Shown here piece by piece: positions 1 to 9,582 of a stretch of 64,000 bases of DNA. The notes beneath the pieces are model-generated. The model was not told the origin of the DNA. It saw nothing but the letters and a program-made list of their open reading frames with translations, and did not search any database. Origin of the DNA: Bacteroidaceae bacterium (GTDB taxonomy: Bacteria; Bacteroidota; Bacteroidia; Bacteroidales; Bacteroidaceae); NCBI GenBank assembly GCA_024398785.1, contig JAKSIO010000008.1:1-64000 (forward strand). Direction: 5' to 3'. How positions within the stretch are numbered: position 1 is the first letter of the stretch; each line of letters starts with the position of its first letter. A program made the translations under genes and the position numbers.

Positions 1-47
1 TGTATCAACATTTCAATGATCGTGTGCTTTGTTTTTCAAAAGCGGTG

Positions 48-78
48 CAAAGGTATAGCCTTTTTTTATACCCACAAA
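48..78 (-). promoter_or_regulatory. Bacteroidetes-type promoter reading out of the window
   Basis: On the minus strand there is a -7 box TACCTTTG (48-55) and a -33 TTTG (75-78), exactly 19 nt apart. It would drive a gene lying left of position 1. Positions 1-47 contain no start codon or RNA gene that I can recognise. Confidence 0.6.
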
Positions 79-230
79 ACAAAATCCAATATTTTTTTCT
101 GTTTTTGTTGATTTTTTTTCAAAGTCCATGAAATATGGGCAAGAAATTAGAAAAAATACCAATTATATTCAAAAAACAGAGCATTTTCAGACTCATGTTC
201 ATCTGTCAATTGTCGCGAACTTTAACAAAA

Positions 231-268
231 AAAAACAGGGTGGCTTCTCCAAGTCACCCTGTTTTTTA
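231..268 (-). terminator. Intrinsic terminator after rplQ
   Basis: The stem ACAGGGTG/CACCCTGT is followed on the minus strand by a run of T. It closes the long ribosomal protein run. No gene is visible between it and the left-edge promoter. Confidence 0.9.
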
Positions 269-282
269 TTTAAGCAATCTGA

Positions 283-774
283 TTATTCTGCTTTAGGAGC
301 ATCTTCAGCTTTAGGAGCCTCTTCTACAACTTCCTGGACAGGAGTTGCTTCAGCCTTAGCTGTTGACTTACGTGAACGGCGTGTCTTAGCCTTCTTAGCT
401 GTCTTAGCCATGTTCTCATCGTAATCAACAAACTCAATGAAAGCCATTTCTGTGGCATCGCTCTTACGGATACCAAGTTTGATTATACGCAAGTAACCAC
501 CTTCACGCTCAGCAATCTTCTGAGAGATATTCTTAAACAACTCAGTAACAGCCTCCTTATTCTGCAGATATCCGAAAACGATTCTGCGAGAGTGAGTATT
601 ATCCTGTTTAGCCTTGTTGATAATAGGCTCGGCATATACTCTAAGAGCCTTTGCCTTTGCCAATGTTGTTGTGATTCTCTTATGCATGATAAGAGAAATT
701 GTCATATTTGCCAACATTGACTGTCTGTGAGAGGCTGTGCGGCTCAAATGATTGAATTTTTTATTATGTCTCAT
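283..774 (-). CDS. rplQ: 50S ribosomal protein L17
   Basis: L17 binds 23S rRNA in the large subunit. The first ~115 residues are a standard L17 domain starting MRHNKKFNHLSRTASHRQ. The protein is 163 aa, longer than the ~120-130 aa of many bacterial L17s. The extra C-terminus is a basic stretch (KKAKTRRSRK) followed by an Ala/Pro/Glu-rich acidic tail with repeated EAPKAEDAPKAE-like units. It is the last gene of the alpha operon, 2 nt after rpoA, and is followed by a terminator. Confidence 0.98.
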   Translation of the reverse strand: MRHNKKFNHLSRTASHRQSMLANMTISLIMHKRITTTLAKAKALRVYAEPIINKAKQDNTHSRRIVFGYLQNKEAVTELFKNISQKIAEREGGYLRIIKLGIRKSDATEMAFIEFVDYDENMAKTAKKAKTRRSRKSTAKAEATPVQEVVEEAPKAEDAPKAE

Positions 775-776
775 TT

Positions 777-1769
777 TTAATCTTTATCTAATTTATATCT
801 TGAAATATCAGCACCAAAAGACAGATTAAGACCTTCCAGCAAGTTCTCCAACTCAGTGAGAGTTTTCTTACCAAAGTTACGGAACTTAAGCAAGTCAACC
901 TTATTGAACTGAACAAGTTCGCCAAGAGTTTCAACCTCGGCAGCCTTAAGGCAGTTCAATGCACGTACAGAAAGATTCATCTCTGAAAGTTTAGTCTTCA
1001 AGAGTTGACGCATATGCAATACTTCCTCATCAAACTCCTCATTACCGTCAAGATCAATATTTTCCATTGAAATCTTGTCATCTGAGAACAGCATCAAATG
1101 ATAAATCAGGATCTTGGCTGCATCACGCATTGCATCCTTAGGATGAATGGATCCGTCAGTTGTAATCTCAAGAACCAACTTATCAAAGTCTGTTTTCTGT
1201 TCAACACGATAAGGTTCAATGTAATACTTAACGTTACGTATAGGAGTGTAAATAGAATCAATTGGAATTGTATTGACTTCTGTGCAATACTCTTTGTTTT
1301 CTTCCGATGGAACATAACCGCGACCTTTGTTGATAGAAATTTCTATCTGGAAAGAAGCTTTTGCATCCATACGGCAGATAACCAACTCCGGATTCAGTAC
1401 TTCAAAGTTCTGAAGAACCTTGCCTAAATCACCGGCTTTAAACTCTGTGGTATTCTCTACTTTGACAACTACTTTTTCACCTGTTGCGTCATCAACAATC
1501 TTCTTGAAGCGAACCTGCTTGAGGTTAAGGATAATGTTTGTAACATCTTCCATAACACCCGGAACTGTTGCAAATTCATGCTCAACACCATCAATTTTGA
1601 TAGTGTTTATTGCAAAGCCTTCCAAGGATGACAACAAAACACGGCGAAGAGCGTTTCCAATAGTGATACCAAAACCAGGTTCCAATGGACGGAATTCAAA
1701 CTTACCATAACGGTCAGATGATTCTACCATCAGAATCTTATCGGGTTTTTGAAATGCTAATATTGCCAT
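777..1769 (-). CDS. rpoA: DNA-directed RNA polymerase subunit alpha
   Basis: Alpha dimerises to nucleate RNA polymerase assembly. The 330 aa show the N-terminal assembly domain (about 1-235, with [20 protein letters not shown]) and the helix-hairpin-helix C-terminal domain (about 255-315, with [19 protein letters not shown] and FGKKTLTEL) that contacts upstream DNA and activators. It lies between rpsD and rplQ with gaps of 14 and 2 nt, as in most bacterial alpha operons. The length is normal for the phylum. Confidence 0.99.
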   Translation of the reverse strand: MAILAFQKPDKILMVESSDRYGKFEFRPLEPGFGITIGNALRRVLLSSLEGFAINTIKIDGVEHEFATVPGVMEDVTNIILNLKQVRFKKIVDDATGEKVVVKVENTTEFKAGDLGKVLQNFEVLNPELVICRMDAKASFQIEISINKGRGYVPSEENKEYCTEVNTIPIDSIYTPIRNVKYYIEPYRVEQKTDFDKLVLEITTDGSIHPKDAMRDAAKILIYHLMLFSDDKISMENIDLDGNEEFDEEVLHMRQLLKTKLSEMNLSVRALNCLKAAEVETLGELVQFNKVDLLKFRNFGKKTLTELENLLEGLNLSFGADISRYKLDKD

Positions 1770-1783
1770 GAATTCACTATTTA

Positions 1784-2389
1784 TTATTTAGAATACAATT
1801 CGACGATAAGCTGCTCCTTAATGTTCTCAGGAATATCTTCTCTTTCAGGTTTGTGAAGGAACTTTCCTGACTTTGAAGCCTCGTCCCATTCAATCCATGC
1901 ATACTTTGCATGGTTAAAACCTGCCAAAGAAGCAGCAATTACTTCAAGAGATTTAGATTTTTCACGTACTCCAACTACCTGACCAGGTTTAACCTGATAT
2001 GAAGCGATGTTTACAATAGCACCATCAACTACAATGTGGCGATGAAGCACCAACTGACGTGCAGCAGCACGACTGACAGCCAAACCAAGACGGAATACAA
2101 CATTATCCAAACGAGATTCCAATGCCTGCAAAAGATTGACACCGGTAATACCAGGAGCGGCATTTGCAGCATTGAACATGTTACGGAACTGTTTTTCAAG
2201 TACACCGTATGTATATTTAGCCTTCTGTTTCTCCAAAAGCATTACACCATACTCGCTTGTTTTGCGACGGCGATTGTTTCCATGCTGTCCAGGAGCGTAT
2301 TTTTTCTTTTCAAAATATTTGTCAGCACCATAAATCGGCTCACCGATTTTGCGGGCAATCTTAGTTTTAGGTCCAGTATATCTAGCCAT
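1784..2389 (-). CDS. rpsD: 30S ribosomal protein S4
   Basis: S4 is a primary 16S rRNA binder of the small-subunit body. In many bacteria it also represses the alpha operon, which is not tested here. The 201 aa contain an S4 RNA-binding domain around 95-155 ([20 protein letters not shown]). The N-terminus ([20 protein letters not shown]) lacks the cysteine cluster of zinc-binding S4, so this is the zinc-free form. It sits between rpsK and rpoA. Confidence 0.98.
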   Translation of the reverse strand: MARYTGPKTKIARKIGEPIYGADKYFEKKKYAPGQHGNNRRRKTSEYGVMLLEKQKAKYTYGVLEKQFRNMFNAANAAPGITGVNLLQALESRLDNVVFRLGLAVSRAAARQLVLHRHIVVDGAIVNIASYQVKPGQVVGVREKSKSLEVIAASLAGFNHAKYAWIEWDEASKSGKFLHKPEREDIPENIKEQLIVELYSK

Positions 2390-2410
2390 TTTACTCTAAA
2401 GATTTTTAAA

Positions 2411-2800
2411 TTAAACTCTTCTTCTTTTTGGTGGACGGCAGCCATTATGTGGCAGTGGAGTCACATCAATAATCTCAGTTACCTCAATACCTGCAGTATT
2501 TACGGCACGAATTGCAGATTCACGTCCATTACCTGGGCCCTTTACATAAGCCTTAACCTTACGGAGGCCTAAATCAAAAGCTATCTTAGAACAATCTTCT
2601 GCTGCCATCTGAGCTGCATAAGGAGTATTCTTTTTTGAACCACGGAAACCCATCTTTCCTGCAGATGACCATGAAATTACCTGACCATCGCTGTTAGCTA
2701 ATGTAACAATAATATTATTGAAAGATGAATGTACATGAAGCTGACCCATTGCGTCAACTTTCACGTTTCTCTTTTTTGCTGATACGGTTTTCTTTGCCAT
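2411..2800 (-). CDS. rpsK: 30S ribosomal protein S11
   Basis: S11 lies on the 30S platform near the mRNA exit. The 129 aa end with the family's conserved C-terminus [16 protein letters not shown] and contain [20 protein letters not shown]. The N-terminus is a short Lys-rich extension ([16 protein letters not shown]). It follows rpsM by 7 nt and precedes rpsD in the standard alpha-operon order. Confidence 0.98.
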   Translation of the reverse strand: MAKKTVSAKKRNVKVDAMGQLHVHSSFNNIIVTLANSDGQVISWSSAGKMGFRGSKKNTPYAAQMAAEDCSKIAFDLGLRKVKAYVKGPGNGRESAIRAVNTAGIEVTEIIDVTPLPHNGCRPPKRRRV

Positions 2801-2807
2801 GACTCAA

Positions 2808-3188
2808 TTATTTAGTAGCTTTTTTCTTATTAGCAACAGTCTTTTTACGACCCTTGCGTGTACGAGCATTGTTTTTTGTACTTTGACCACGAACCGGTAA
2901 ACCATTACGATGACGGATACCACGGTAGCAACCGATATCCATTAGTCGCTTGATGTTTAACTGAACCTCACTACGGAGGTCGCCTTCTACTTTATACTCT
3001 GCACCAATAACCTCACGAATCTTTGCAGACATATCGTCTGTCCAATCTTTGGCTTTGATGTCTTTGTCTACACCGGCCTTAGCTAATATTTTGATGGCGC
3101 TACTGCGACCAATACCAAATATGTAGGTCAGTGCAATTTCACCCCTCTTATCCTGAGGGATATCTACTCCAGCGATTCTTATTGCCAT
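2808..3188 (-). CDS. rpsM: 30S ribosomal protein S13
   Basis: S13 is in the 30S head and contacts the P-site tRNA and the 50S bridge. The 126 aa start [20 protein letters not shown], have the helix-hairpin-helix region ([20 protein letters not shown]) and the conserved [17 protein letters not shown]. The C-terminal tail is very basic and ends in poly-Lys. It is the first large gene of the alpha operon, after rpmJ. Confidence 0.98.
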   Translation of the reverse strand: MAIRIAGVDIPQDKRGEIALTYIFGIGRSSAIKILAKAGVDKDIKAKDWTDDMSAKIREVIGAEYKVEGDLRSEVQLNIKRLMDIGCYRGIRHRNGLPVRGQSTKNNARTRKGRKKTVANKKKATK

Positions 3189-3216
3189 ATTGTTTAATTA
3201 AATTACACTCTAACTA

Positions 3217-3333
3217 TTAACCCTGACGCATTTTCATCTTGGGTTCTTTTTTATTAATAACATACAAACGTCCTTTTCTGCGTACAATTTTGCAGTCGGC
3301 AGAACGTTTTTTCAGAGAAACTCTAACTTTCAT
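3217..3333 (-). CDS. rpmJ: 50S ribosomal protein L36
   Basis: A 38-aa reading frame, [17 protein letters not shown] to EPKMKMRQG, matches L36 in length and ends. L36 normally carries a C-C-C-H zinc ribbon. Here only one cysteine (residue 14) is present, so this is the zinc-independent form. It lies between infA and rpsM, its usual place. The minus-strand ATG is at 3331-3333 and the TAA at 3217-3219. Confidence 0.96.
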   Translation of the reverse strand: MKVRVSLKKRSADCKIVRRKGRLYVINKKEPKMKMRQG

Positions 3334-3344
3334 ATTCTTTAGTT

Positions 3345-3563
3345 TTATTTGTATCTGAAGACAATTCTACCCTTTGACAGATCATATGGAGACATCTCCA
3401 CACGTACCTTGTCACCGGGAAGTATTCTGATGTAATTCATTCTCATCTTACCGGAAATATGACCGGTAATCTCATGTCCATTCTCAAGTATAATACGAAA
3501 CATTGCATTAGATAATGCTTCAACAATTGTTCCGTCCTGTTCTATAGCAGATTGTTTAGACAT
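3345..3563 (-). CDS. infA: Translation initiation factor IF-1
   Basis: IF-1 occupies the A site of the 30S subunit during initiation. At 72 aa it is a single OB fold with the family motifs [33 protein letters not shown] and [17 protein letters not shown]. It is 9 nt after map and 11 nt before rpmJ, the standard map-infA-rpmJ arrangement. Confidence 0.98.
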   Translation of the reverse strand: MSKQSAIEQDGTIVEALSNAMFRIILENGHEITGHISGKMRMNYIRILPGDKVRVEMSPYDLSKGRIVFRYK

Positions 3564-3572
3564 ATAATAAAA

Positions 3573-4367
3573 TCAAATAATATCTCCTAAAACTTCTTCA
3601 ATATATTGGAAAGTTGAAAGAATTTTTGCCTTACCATGGCAAACAGCAATTGAATGTTCAAAGTGAGCAGCTGGTTTACCGTCACGGGTACTTACACCCC
3701 AACCGTCATTATGAAATTTCAAATGGTAGTCACCCATGGTTATCATCGGTTCGATTGCAATACAGAGACCTTTCTTTAACATTGTACCACAGCCTCTGCG
3801 ACCATAGTTACAAACCATAGGATCTTCATGCATCTCGCGACCTACACCATGACCTACAAATTCTCTTACAACACCATATCCATTGGCTTCGCAATGATTC
3901 TGAACAGCATAACCTATATCACCAAGCCTCTTGCCTGCCACTGCATTATCAATGCCAAGATAAAGAGACTCCTTTGTAGTCTTGAGCAGTTTCATAACAT
4001 CAGCTGAAACTTCTCCAACAGGAAATGTATATGCAGAATCACCACAAAATCCATTAATAAGTGTACCGCAGTCTACCGAAACGATGTCACCATCTTTAAG
4101 AGGCTCGTCGTTCGGTATTCCGTGTACAACCATATCATTAACCGAAGTACAAATTGCTGCTGGGAATGGAACTCCATCCTGATTCGGGAATCCCTTGAAT
4201 ACAGGAATAGCTCCATTGTCACGAATAAATTCGTCGGCAATCTTATCCAACTGCTTTGTGGTAACTCCGGGTTTGATAACTTTCGCTATCTCGCCAAGAG
4301 TCCTTCCAACCAGCACGTTGGCCAATTGCAACAACTCAATTTCTTCTTCAGTTTTAAGATATATCAT
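3573..4367 (-). CDS. map: Methionine aminopeptidase, type I
   Basis: This enzyme removes the initiator methionine from nascent proteins. The 264 aa carry the five metal ligands: two Asp in SVDCGTLINGFCGDSAY, His in GHGVGREMHEDP, Glu in IAIEPMI and Glu in AHFEHSIAV. There is no N-terminal zinc-finger extension, so it is the short type Ia form. It lies between secY and infA within the spc/alpha run, a common location. Confidence 0.98.
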   Translation of the reverse strand: MIYLKTEEEIELLQLANVLVGRTLGEIAKVIKPGVTTKQLDKIADEFIRDNGAIPVFKGFPNQDGVPFPAAICTSVNDMVVHGIPNDEPLKDGDIVSVDCGTLINGFCGDSAYTFPVGEVSADVMKLLKTTKESLYLGIDNAVAGKRLGDIGYAVQNHCEANGYGVVREFVGHGVGREMHEDPMVCNYGRRGCGTMLKKGLCIAIEPMITMGDYHLKFHNDGWGVSTRDGKPAAHFEHSIAVCHGKAKILSTFQYIEEVLGDII

Positions 4368-4382
4368 GAATATATATGCAAA

Positions 4383-5786
4383 TTACATATTACTGCGTCC
4401 CTTGATGCGACCGGTCTCAAGAAGACCGTCATAATGACGCATCAGAAGATGACTTTCAACCTGCTGTAATGTATCAAGAACAACACCTACCAAAATGATA
4501 AGTGATGTACCACCAAAGAACTGGGCAAACTGATCATTAACACCAAATAACCTTGCAAATGCAGGCATAACAGCAACAACTGTCAGGAACAAAGCACCCG
4601 GCCATGTGATACGAGACATAATCAGATCAATGTAATCAGCTGTCGGTTTACCAGGTTTAACACCAGGAATAAAGCCGTTGTTACGCTTCATATCATCTGC
4701 CATCTGCTGTGGATTGATAGTAATTGCAGTATAGAACAATGTAAATACAATTATCAGTACAGCATAAATAACATTATATACCCAGCTGTTCATATCCATA
4801 AGCTTAAGTGCAAAGCCAGAAAGATTCTGGACATTTGTACCAAGTATTGTAATAGGAATAAACATGATAGCCTGAGCAAAAATGATAGGCATTACGTTAG
4901 CAGCATTTACCTTGAGAGGTATATACTGACGGGCGCCGCCGAACTGTCTTCCACCTTCAACACGTTTTGCGTACTGAACAGGAACTCTGCGAACACCTTG
5001 CACTAACATGATGGTACCAGCTGTCACCAATAACAGGACAACAAGTTCGAAAAGGAACATTACTAATCCACCACCTGAAGCACCAACAGAAGACATACGT
5101 GATGTCAACTCCTGAATGAAAGCAGATGGGAAACGAGCAATGATACCAACCATAATGATGAAAGAAACTCCATTGCCGATACCTTTATCAGTAATTCTCT
5201 CACCCAGCCACAAAATAAATGAGCTGCCGGCTGCAAGAATTATTGTAGAGGTAATAATGAACGGAACCCAATCAATTGGCGGGTTGATGCCGGGGCCCAT
5301 TGTATGCTTTAGATTTGCAAGATATGCAGGAGCCTGCAGAACAAGGATCAGCAATGTCAGATAACGAGTATACTGATTAATCTTCATTCTACCGCTTTCA
5401 CCCTCTTTCTGAAGTTTCTGGAAACTTGGAACAGCTATTGTCAAAAGTTGAAGAACAATAGATGCAGAAATGTAAGGCATAATACCCAATGCAAAAATAG
5501 AAGCATTCGAAAAAGCACCACCGGAGAACATATCCAACAAAGACATCAAACCGGAACTGGTCTGTGACTTTAAGTTAGCAAGCATTGTTGCATCAACACC
5601 TGGAAGCAGTATGTGACTTCCTAAACGGTATACTGCAATAAACAGTACCGTTGTAAGAATTCTCTTTCTAAGATCTTCGATCTTGGAAATGTTCTTTAGT
5701 GTATTCCAGTTCTTGATAACTACGAAAGCAACTAAAAGAACTACTACACCGATGATGATGTATTTCAATATATTCTCTTCGTTCAT
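4383..5786 (-). CDS. secY: Protein translocase subunit SecY with an N-terminal hydrophobic extension
   Basis: SecY forms the protein-conducting channel of the inner membrane. The 467 aa include all usual parts: KIEDLRKRILTTVLFIAVYR (start of TM1), the GGAFSNASIFALGIMPYISA plug/TM2 region, QREG-like QKEGESGRMKINQYTRY, and the last helices. The N-terminus is odd: MNEENILKYIIIGVVVLLVA adds a ~17-residue hydrophobic segment before the normal N-terminal amphipathic helix. No ATG, GTG or TTG lies between this segment and TLKNISKIEDL, so the extension cannot be removed by choosing another common start. The ATG is only 5 nt after rplO. Confidence 0.97.
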   Translation of the reverse strand: MNEENILKYIIIGVVVLLVAFVVIKNWNTLKNISKIEDLRKRILTTVLFIAVYRLGSHILLPGVDATMLANLKSQTSSGLMSLLDMFSGGAFSNASIFALGIMPYISASIVLQLLTIAVPSFQKLQKEGESGRMKINQYTRYLTLLILVLQAPAYLANLKHTMGPGINPPIDWVPFIITSTIILAAGSSFILWLGERITDKGIGNGVSFIIMVGIIARFPSAFIQELTSRMSSVGASGGGLVMFLFELVVLLLVTAGTIMLVQGVRRVPVQYAKRVEGGRQFGGARQYIPLKVNAANVMPIIFAQAIMFIPITILGTNVQNLSGFALKLMDMNSWVYNVIYAVLIIVFTLFYTAITINPQQMADDMKRNNGFIPGVKPGKPTADYIDLIMSRITWPGALFLTVVAVMPAFARLFGVNDQFAQFFGGTSLIILVGVVLDTLQQVESHLLMRHYDGLLETGRIKGRSNM

Positions 5787-5791
5787 GAGAT

Positions 5792-6238
5792 TTACAATTT
5801 AACAGCTGAACCACCAACTGCCTCAATAGCAGCGATTGCACTCTGTGAGAATGCATTTGCTTCGATTGTAGCCTTTGATGTCAACTTACCACGACCAAGT
5901 ACTTTAACAAGTTGGTTGCTAGAAACATAACCAGCGGCAATAAAATCTGCAATAGTAACCTTTTCCAAGTTAGCTGCAGAAATCATTTCCTGAATAGTAT
6001 CAAGGTTTATTGCCTTATACTCAACATGATTAATGTTCTTGAAACCATATTTCGGGACAAGACGCTGAAGAGGCATCTGTCCGCCTTCAAAACCAATCTT
6101 TCTTGAATAACCAGAACGAGACTTGGCACCTTTACTACCTCTTGTTGAAGTACCACCAAGACCTGAACCAGGACCGCGACCGATTCTCTTTCTTGTTTTT
6201 ACAGAACCGTCAGCAGGTTTCAATGTATTTAATTTCAT
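5792..6238 (-). CDS. rplO: 50S ribosomal protein L15
   Basis: L15 is a late-assembly protein of the large subunit. The 148 aa have the Gly/Arg-rich extended N-terminus (GRGPGSGLGGTSTRGSKGAK) and the conserved GFEGGQMPLQRLVPKYGFKN. The C-terminal domain ends FSQSAIAAIEAVGGSAVKL. It precedes secY and follows rpmD as in nearly all spc operons. Confidence 0.98.
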   Translation of the reverse strand: MKLNTLKPADGSVKTRKRIGRGPGSGLGGTSTRGSKGAKSRSGYSRKIGFEGGQMPLQRLVPKYGFKNINHVEYKAINLDTIQEMISAANLEKVTIADFIAAGYVSSNQLVKVLGRGKLTSKATIEANAFSQSAIAAIEAVGGSAVKL

Positions 6239-6250
6239 ACCTCTAGTTTT

Positions 6251-6427
6251 TTAATCGATTATGGTTACCATATGGTTAACCTTATTAATCATACCTCTAA
6301 TTGATGGAGTATCCTCAACTTCAACAACACTATTAAGTTTGTGGAAACCAAGAGCATCCAAAGTTCTTCTCTGATCAATTGGGGAATTTATACGACTCTT
6401 TATCAATTGTAATTTAATCTTTGCCAT
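6251..6427 (-). CDS. rpmD: 50S ribosomal protein L30
   Basis: A 58-aa frame on the minus strand, beginning MAKIKLQLIKSRINSPIDQR and ending MINKVNHMVTIID, fits L30 in size and motif (RRTLDALGFHKLN, TPSIRGMI). It fills the gap between rpsE and rplO, where L30 is expected. The ATG is at 6425-6427 and the TAA at 6251-6253. Confidence 0.96.
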   Translation of the reverse strand: MAKIKLQLIKSRINSPIDQRRTLDALGFHKLNSVVEVEDTPSIRGMINKVNHMVTIID

Positions 6428-6443
6428 AATAATATCTCCTTAA

Positions 6444-6953
6444 TTAACCATTAAACACTCTATTAAGATTGATTCCTCTATCCTGTGCTACCATACGTGC
6501 ATCACGAACCTCAGATAAAGCCTTAAGAGTAGCTTTAACAAGATTGTGAGGGTTTGAAGAACCCTTTGACTTAGCAAGCACATCAGTAATACCTACACTT
6601 TCAAGCACCGCACGCATAGCACCACCGGCAACAACACCGGTACCAGGAGCGGCCGGTTTCATGAATACCTCTGAGCCACCGAAATGAGCACTTTGTTCGT
6701 GAGGTAATGTACCTTTAAGAACAGGAACCTTAATCAAATCTTTCTTTGCAGCCTCAACGCCTTTAGCAATGGCAGCAGTAACTTCACTGGCCTTACCAAG
6801 ACCAATGCCTACAATACCTTTACCATCACCTACAACTACGATAGCTGCAAAACTAAAAGTACGACCACCCTTGGTAACTTTTGTTACACGGTTGATTGCA
6901 ACCAAGCGGTCTTTCAACTCAACGTCGTTAGAAACTTTTACTTTATTAGTCAT
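6444..6953 (-). CDS. rpsE: 30S ribosomal protein S5
   Basis: S5 helps shape the mRNA entry channel and decoding accuracy. The 169 aa contain the N-terminal dsRNA-binding-like domain ([20 protein letters not shown], then [15 protein letters not shown]) and the C-terminal S5 domain ([19 protein letters not shown], then [16 protein letters not shown]). It lies between rplR and rpmD in standard order. Confidence 0.98.
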   Translation of the reverse strand: MTNKVKVSNDVELKDRLVAINRVTKVTKGGRTFSFAAIVVVGDGKGIVGIGLGKASEVTAAIAKGVEAAKKDLIKVPVLKGTLPHEQSAHFGGSEVFMKPAAPGTGVVAGGAMRAVLESVGITDVLAKSKGSSNPHNLVKATLKALSEVRDARMVAQDRGINLNRVFNG

Positions 6954-6965
6954 TGTAATTGAATT

Positions 6966-7307
6966 TTAGAAATTAAGGCCACCTTTACGGGCAGCATCTG
7001 CCAACTCTTGAACTCTACCGTGATACAAGAAACCGTTACGGTCAAATACCACAGATGTAATACCTGCTTCCTGAGCATTCTTGGCAATAAGTTCACCAAC
7101 CTTAGCAGCCTGTTCTTTCTTAGGCATTTTTTCCATGCCAAGAGAAGAAGCTGCAGCAAGTGTCTTACCGCTCAAATCATCAATTACCTGAGCATAAATC
7201 TGCTTGTTGCTGCGGGATACAGACAAACGCGGACGTTCCGGTGTTCCGGAAATCTTATTACGTACGCGGAATTTTATCTTAATTCGTCTTTCTGATTTTA
7301 CTGACAT
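6966..7307 (-). CDS. rplR: 50S ribosomal protein L18
   Basis: L18 binds 5S rRNA in the central protuberance. The 113 aa include [38 protein letters not shown] and the C-terminal [20 protein letters not shown]. It follows rplF and precedes rpsE by 12 nt. Confidence 0.98.
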   Translation of the reverse strand: MSVKSERRIKIKFRVRNKISGTPERPRLSVSRSNKQIYAQVIDDLSGKTLAAASSLGMEKMPKKEQAAKVGELIAKNAQEAGITSVVFDRNGFLYHGRVQELADAARKGGLNF

Positions 7308-7328
7308 AATACAACTTTTTTGATGTTA

Positions 7329-7898
7329 TTACTTTGCAGCAGCCGATTTACCAGACTTGCGACGCAGAACTTCGCCAACAAACTTAATACCTTTACCTTT
7401 GTAAGGTTCTGGTTTACGGAATGTACAAATCTTAGCACAAACCTGACCAAGCAACTGTTTATCACAAGACTCAAGAATAATCAATGGATTCTTGTTACGC
7501 TCAGACTTAGTCTCAACCTTAATTTCAGCCGGAAGAGCCAAAACAATAGAGTGAGAATGCAAAAGTTCAAATGTAATTACATTTCCCTGATTTGAAACAC
7601 GATAACCAACACCGACAATTTCAAGTTCAGCCTTGAAACCGGTTGATACACCAACAACCATGTTGTTTACCAATGAACGGTACAAACCATGGAAAGCATG
7701 GCGCTGTTTTGGATTATCCTGTAATACTTCCTGATTTTCTTCAAATGTGATGACACCATCAGCAATTGAAACGTTAATAGAAGGATTGATTTCCTGAGAA
7801 AGAGATCCTTTAGGACCTTTTACAGAAATAACGCCATCCTGAAAGTTTACTGTAACACCTGCAGGAATGTGAATAGGCAATTTTCCAATTCTAGACAT
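7329..7898 (-). CDS. rplF: 50S ribosomal protein L6
   Basis: L6 sits near the factor-binding site of the 50S subunit. The 189 aa contain two L6 repeats. The first starts MSRIGKLPIHIPAGVTVNF. The second ends with the signature PEPYKGKGIKFVGEVLRRKSG. It lies between rpsH and rplR. A stretch CTCC just upstream of the ATG on the plus strand (GGAG on the coding strand) is one of the few purine-rich ribosome-binding sites here. Confidence 0.98.
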   Translation of the reverse strand: MSRIGKLPIHIPAGVTVNFQDGVISVKGPKGSLSQEINPSINVSIADGVITFEENQEVLQDNPKQRHAFHGLYRSLVNNMVVGVSTGFKAELEIVGVGYRVSNQGNVITFELLHSHSIVLALPAEIKVETKSERNKNPLIILESCDKQLLGQVCAKICTFRKPEPYKGKGIKFVGEVLRRKSGKSAAAK

Positions 7899-7913
7899 AT
7901 TCTGTACCTCCTA

Positions 7914-8309
7914 TTAATATACATAGCAAAGAACCTCACCGCCAATTTTTGCAGCAGCAGCTTCCTTGTCTGTCATAACACCTTTAGAAGTGGATACAAT
8001 AGCTATACCCAATCCGTTAATAACTCTCGGCATTTCACGATAACCGGTATACTTACGCAAACCAGGAGTAGAAACTCTGATAAGTTTCTTAATGGCATTG
8101 CTACGACCGGTGACATCGTATTTCAGAGCAACTTTGATAGTGCCCTGAGGTCCATCTTCAACAAATTTGTAGTTCAAGATGTAACCCTTCTCAAAAAGGA
8201 TTTTTGTAATCTCTTTTTTGAGATTCGAGGCTGGAATTTCAACAACTCTGTGCTTTGCCTGAATAGCATTGCGCAACCTCGTCAGATAATCTGCAATAGG
8301 ATCTGTCAT
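7914..8309 (-). CDS. rpsH: 30S ribosomal protein S8
   Basis: S8 is a primary 16S rRNA binder and, in E. coli, the translational repressor of the spc operon. The 131 aa start [20 protein letters not shown] and end with the conserved [19 protein letters not shown] and CYVY region. The 71-nt gap before it contains a short palindrome (see 8331-8345). Confidence 0.98.
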   Translation of the reverse strand: MTDPIADYLTRLRNAIQAKHRVVEIPASNLKKEITKILFEKGYILNYKFVEDGPQGTIKVALKYDVTGRSNAIKKLIRVSTPGLRKYTGYREMPRVINGLGIAIVSTSKGVMTDKEAAAAKIGGEVLCYVY

Positions 8310-8330
8310 AATAAAATTAGTTTAAATTGA

Positions 8331-8345
8331 TCAGGACTGTCCTGA
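8331..8345. repeat. Short perfect palindrome between rpsN and rpsH
   Basis: TCAGGACTGTCCTGA is a 7-bp inverted repeat with a 1-nt centre. It lies in the longest gap of the spc portion. It could be an RNA element for ribosomal-protein feedback or chance. Nothing else supports a function. Confidence 0.35.
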
Positions 8346-8380
8346 CAATATTTAATTAACACTCACTTTTCAGCTATAAA

Positions 8381-8680
8381 TTACCAGCTGGCTTTACGTA
8401 CACCCGGGATAAGGCCTTGAGAAGCCATCTCACGGAACTGCATACGTGAAAGACCAAAAAAACGCATATAACCTTTTGGACGGCCTGTAAGCTTGCAACG
8501 ATTGTGCTGGCGGATAGGATTAGAGTTGTAAGGTAAATCCTGAAGTTTCTGAGCAGCTTCGTAAGCTGCCTCATATTCTCCAGTACGTACAATTTCCTTA
8601 AGTGCAGCGCGCTTCTTTGCATATCTGGCAGCCATCTTGGCTCTCTTAACTTCGCGAGCCTTCATTGATTCTTTAGCCAT
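8381..8680 (-). CDS. rpsN: 30S ribosomal protein S14, zinc-free long form
   Basis: S14 is in the 30S head. At 99 aa it is the long form, and the C-terminal core ([20 protein letters not shown], then [19 protein letters not shown]) has a single cysteine instead of the two CxxC pairs of zinc-binding S14. It lies 5 nt downstream of rplE in normal spc order. Confidence 0.98.
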   Translation of the reverse strand: MAKESMKAREVKRAKMAARYAKKRAALKEIVRTGEYEAAYEAAQKLQDLPYNSNPIRQHNRCKLTGRPKGYMRFFGLSRMQFREMASQGLIPGVRKASW

Positions 8681-8685
8681 AGTGC

Positions 8686-9243
8686 TTAGTTTTTATCTGT
8701 TTTAAAAGGTAAACCGAACTCTTTGAGCAATGCATAACCTTCCTCATCTGTTGGAGCAGATGTAACAAAGGTAATGTTCATACCCAAAATTTGAGAAATG
8801 CTATCAATGTTGATTTCAGGGAAAATAATCTGCTCCTGGATACCAAGAGAATAATTACCCATACCATCAAACTTGCTTTCAATACCCTTAAAGTCACGGA
8901 TACGAGGAAGAGCAACGCGAACAAGTCTTTCAAGGAACTCATACATACGTTCTCTACGCAGTGTAACCATAACACCGATAGGCATTTTCTTACGCAACTT
9001 GAAGTTTGCAATATCTTTCTTAGAAACTGTAGCAACAGCTTTCTGACCGGTAATTGCAGTTAACTCATTAATAGCAGTATCAATGATTTTCTTATCGGCT
9101 ATAGCCAATTTACCTAAACCCTGATTAATTACAATCTTCTTCAGAACAGGAACCTGCATTGAAGAAGAATAATGGAATTTCTCCATCAAAGCCGGAGCGA
9201 TACGCTCGACATACTCTTTTTTAAGACTTGCAGTGTTAGCCAT
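8686..9243 (-). CDS. rplE: 50S ribosomal protein L5
   Basis: L5 contacts 5S rRNA and the P-site tRNA. The 185 aa include [17 protein letters not shown], the conserved [20 protein letters not shown] and the C-terminal [20 protein letters not shown]. Its ATG overlaps the stop codon of rplX by one base (TAATG), which suggests translational coupling. Confidence 0.98.
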   Translation of the reverse strand: MANTASLKKEYVERIAPALMEKFHYSSSMQVPVLKKIVINQGLGKLAIADKKIIDTAINELTAITGQKAVATVSKKDIANFKLRKKMPIGVMVTLRRERMYEFLERLVRVALPRIRDFKGIESKFDGMGNYSLGIQEQIIFPEINIDSISQILGMNITFVTSAPTDEEGYALLKEFGLPFKTDKN

Positions 9244-9563
9244 TACTTAATCTCCTCTCCTGATTTTTTTGAATAACGTACTATTTTACCTTCATCGTTG
9301 CGACGGCGGCCGATACGGGTCGGAGCGCCACTCTTAGGATCAACAACGTTAAGGTTGGAAATATGAATAGGTGCCTCCTGCTTGATGATACCACCCTGAG
9401 GATTCTTGGCACTTGGCTTGGTGTTCTTTGAAACAAAGTTAACACCTTCCACGATGGCACGTTGCTCCTTTACAAGGACCTTGAGTACCTTACCAGTTTT
9501 GCCTTTGTCGTTACCGGCATTCACAAATACTGTATCGTTTTTCTTTATATGTAACTTACTCAT
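9243..9563 (-). CDS. rplX: 50S ribosomal protein L24
   Basis: L24 is an assembly initiator of the 50S subunit. The 106 aa have a KOW motif at the N-terminus ([36 protein letters not shown]). The frame stays open 48 nt further upstream, but that would run into rplN and add a hydrophobic leader never seen in L24. The ATG at 9561-9563 is therefore chosen. Confidence 0.97.
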   Translation of the reverse strand: MSKLHIKKNDTVFVNAGNDKGKTGKVLKVLVKEQRAIVEGVNFVSKNTKPSAKNPQGGIIKQEAPIHISNLNVVDPKSGAPTRIGRRRNDEGKIVRYSKKSGEEIK

Positions 9564-9582
9564 TACTGTAACTGTTAAAAAA

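Noticed and set aside
128-424. Small plus-strand frame over the rplQ end
   Set aside because: It is antisense to the L17 tail and reads through the terminator hairpin, with no protein-like features.
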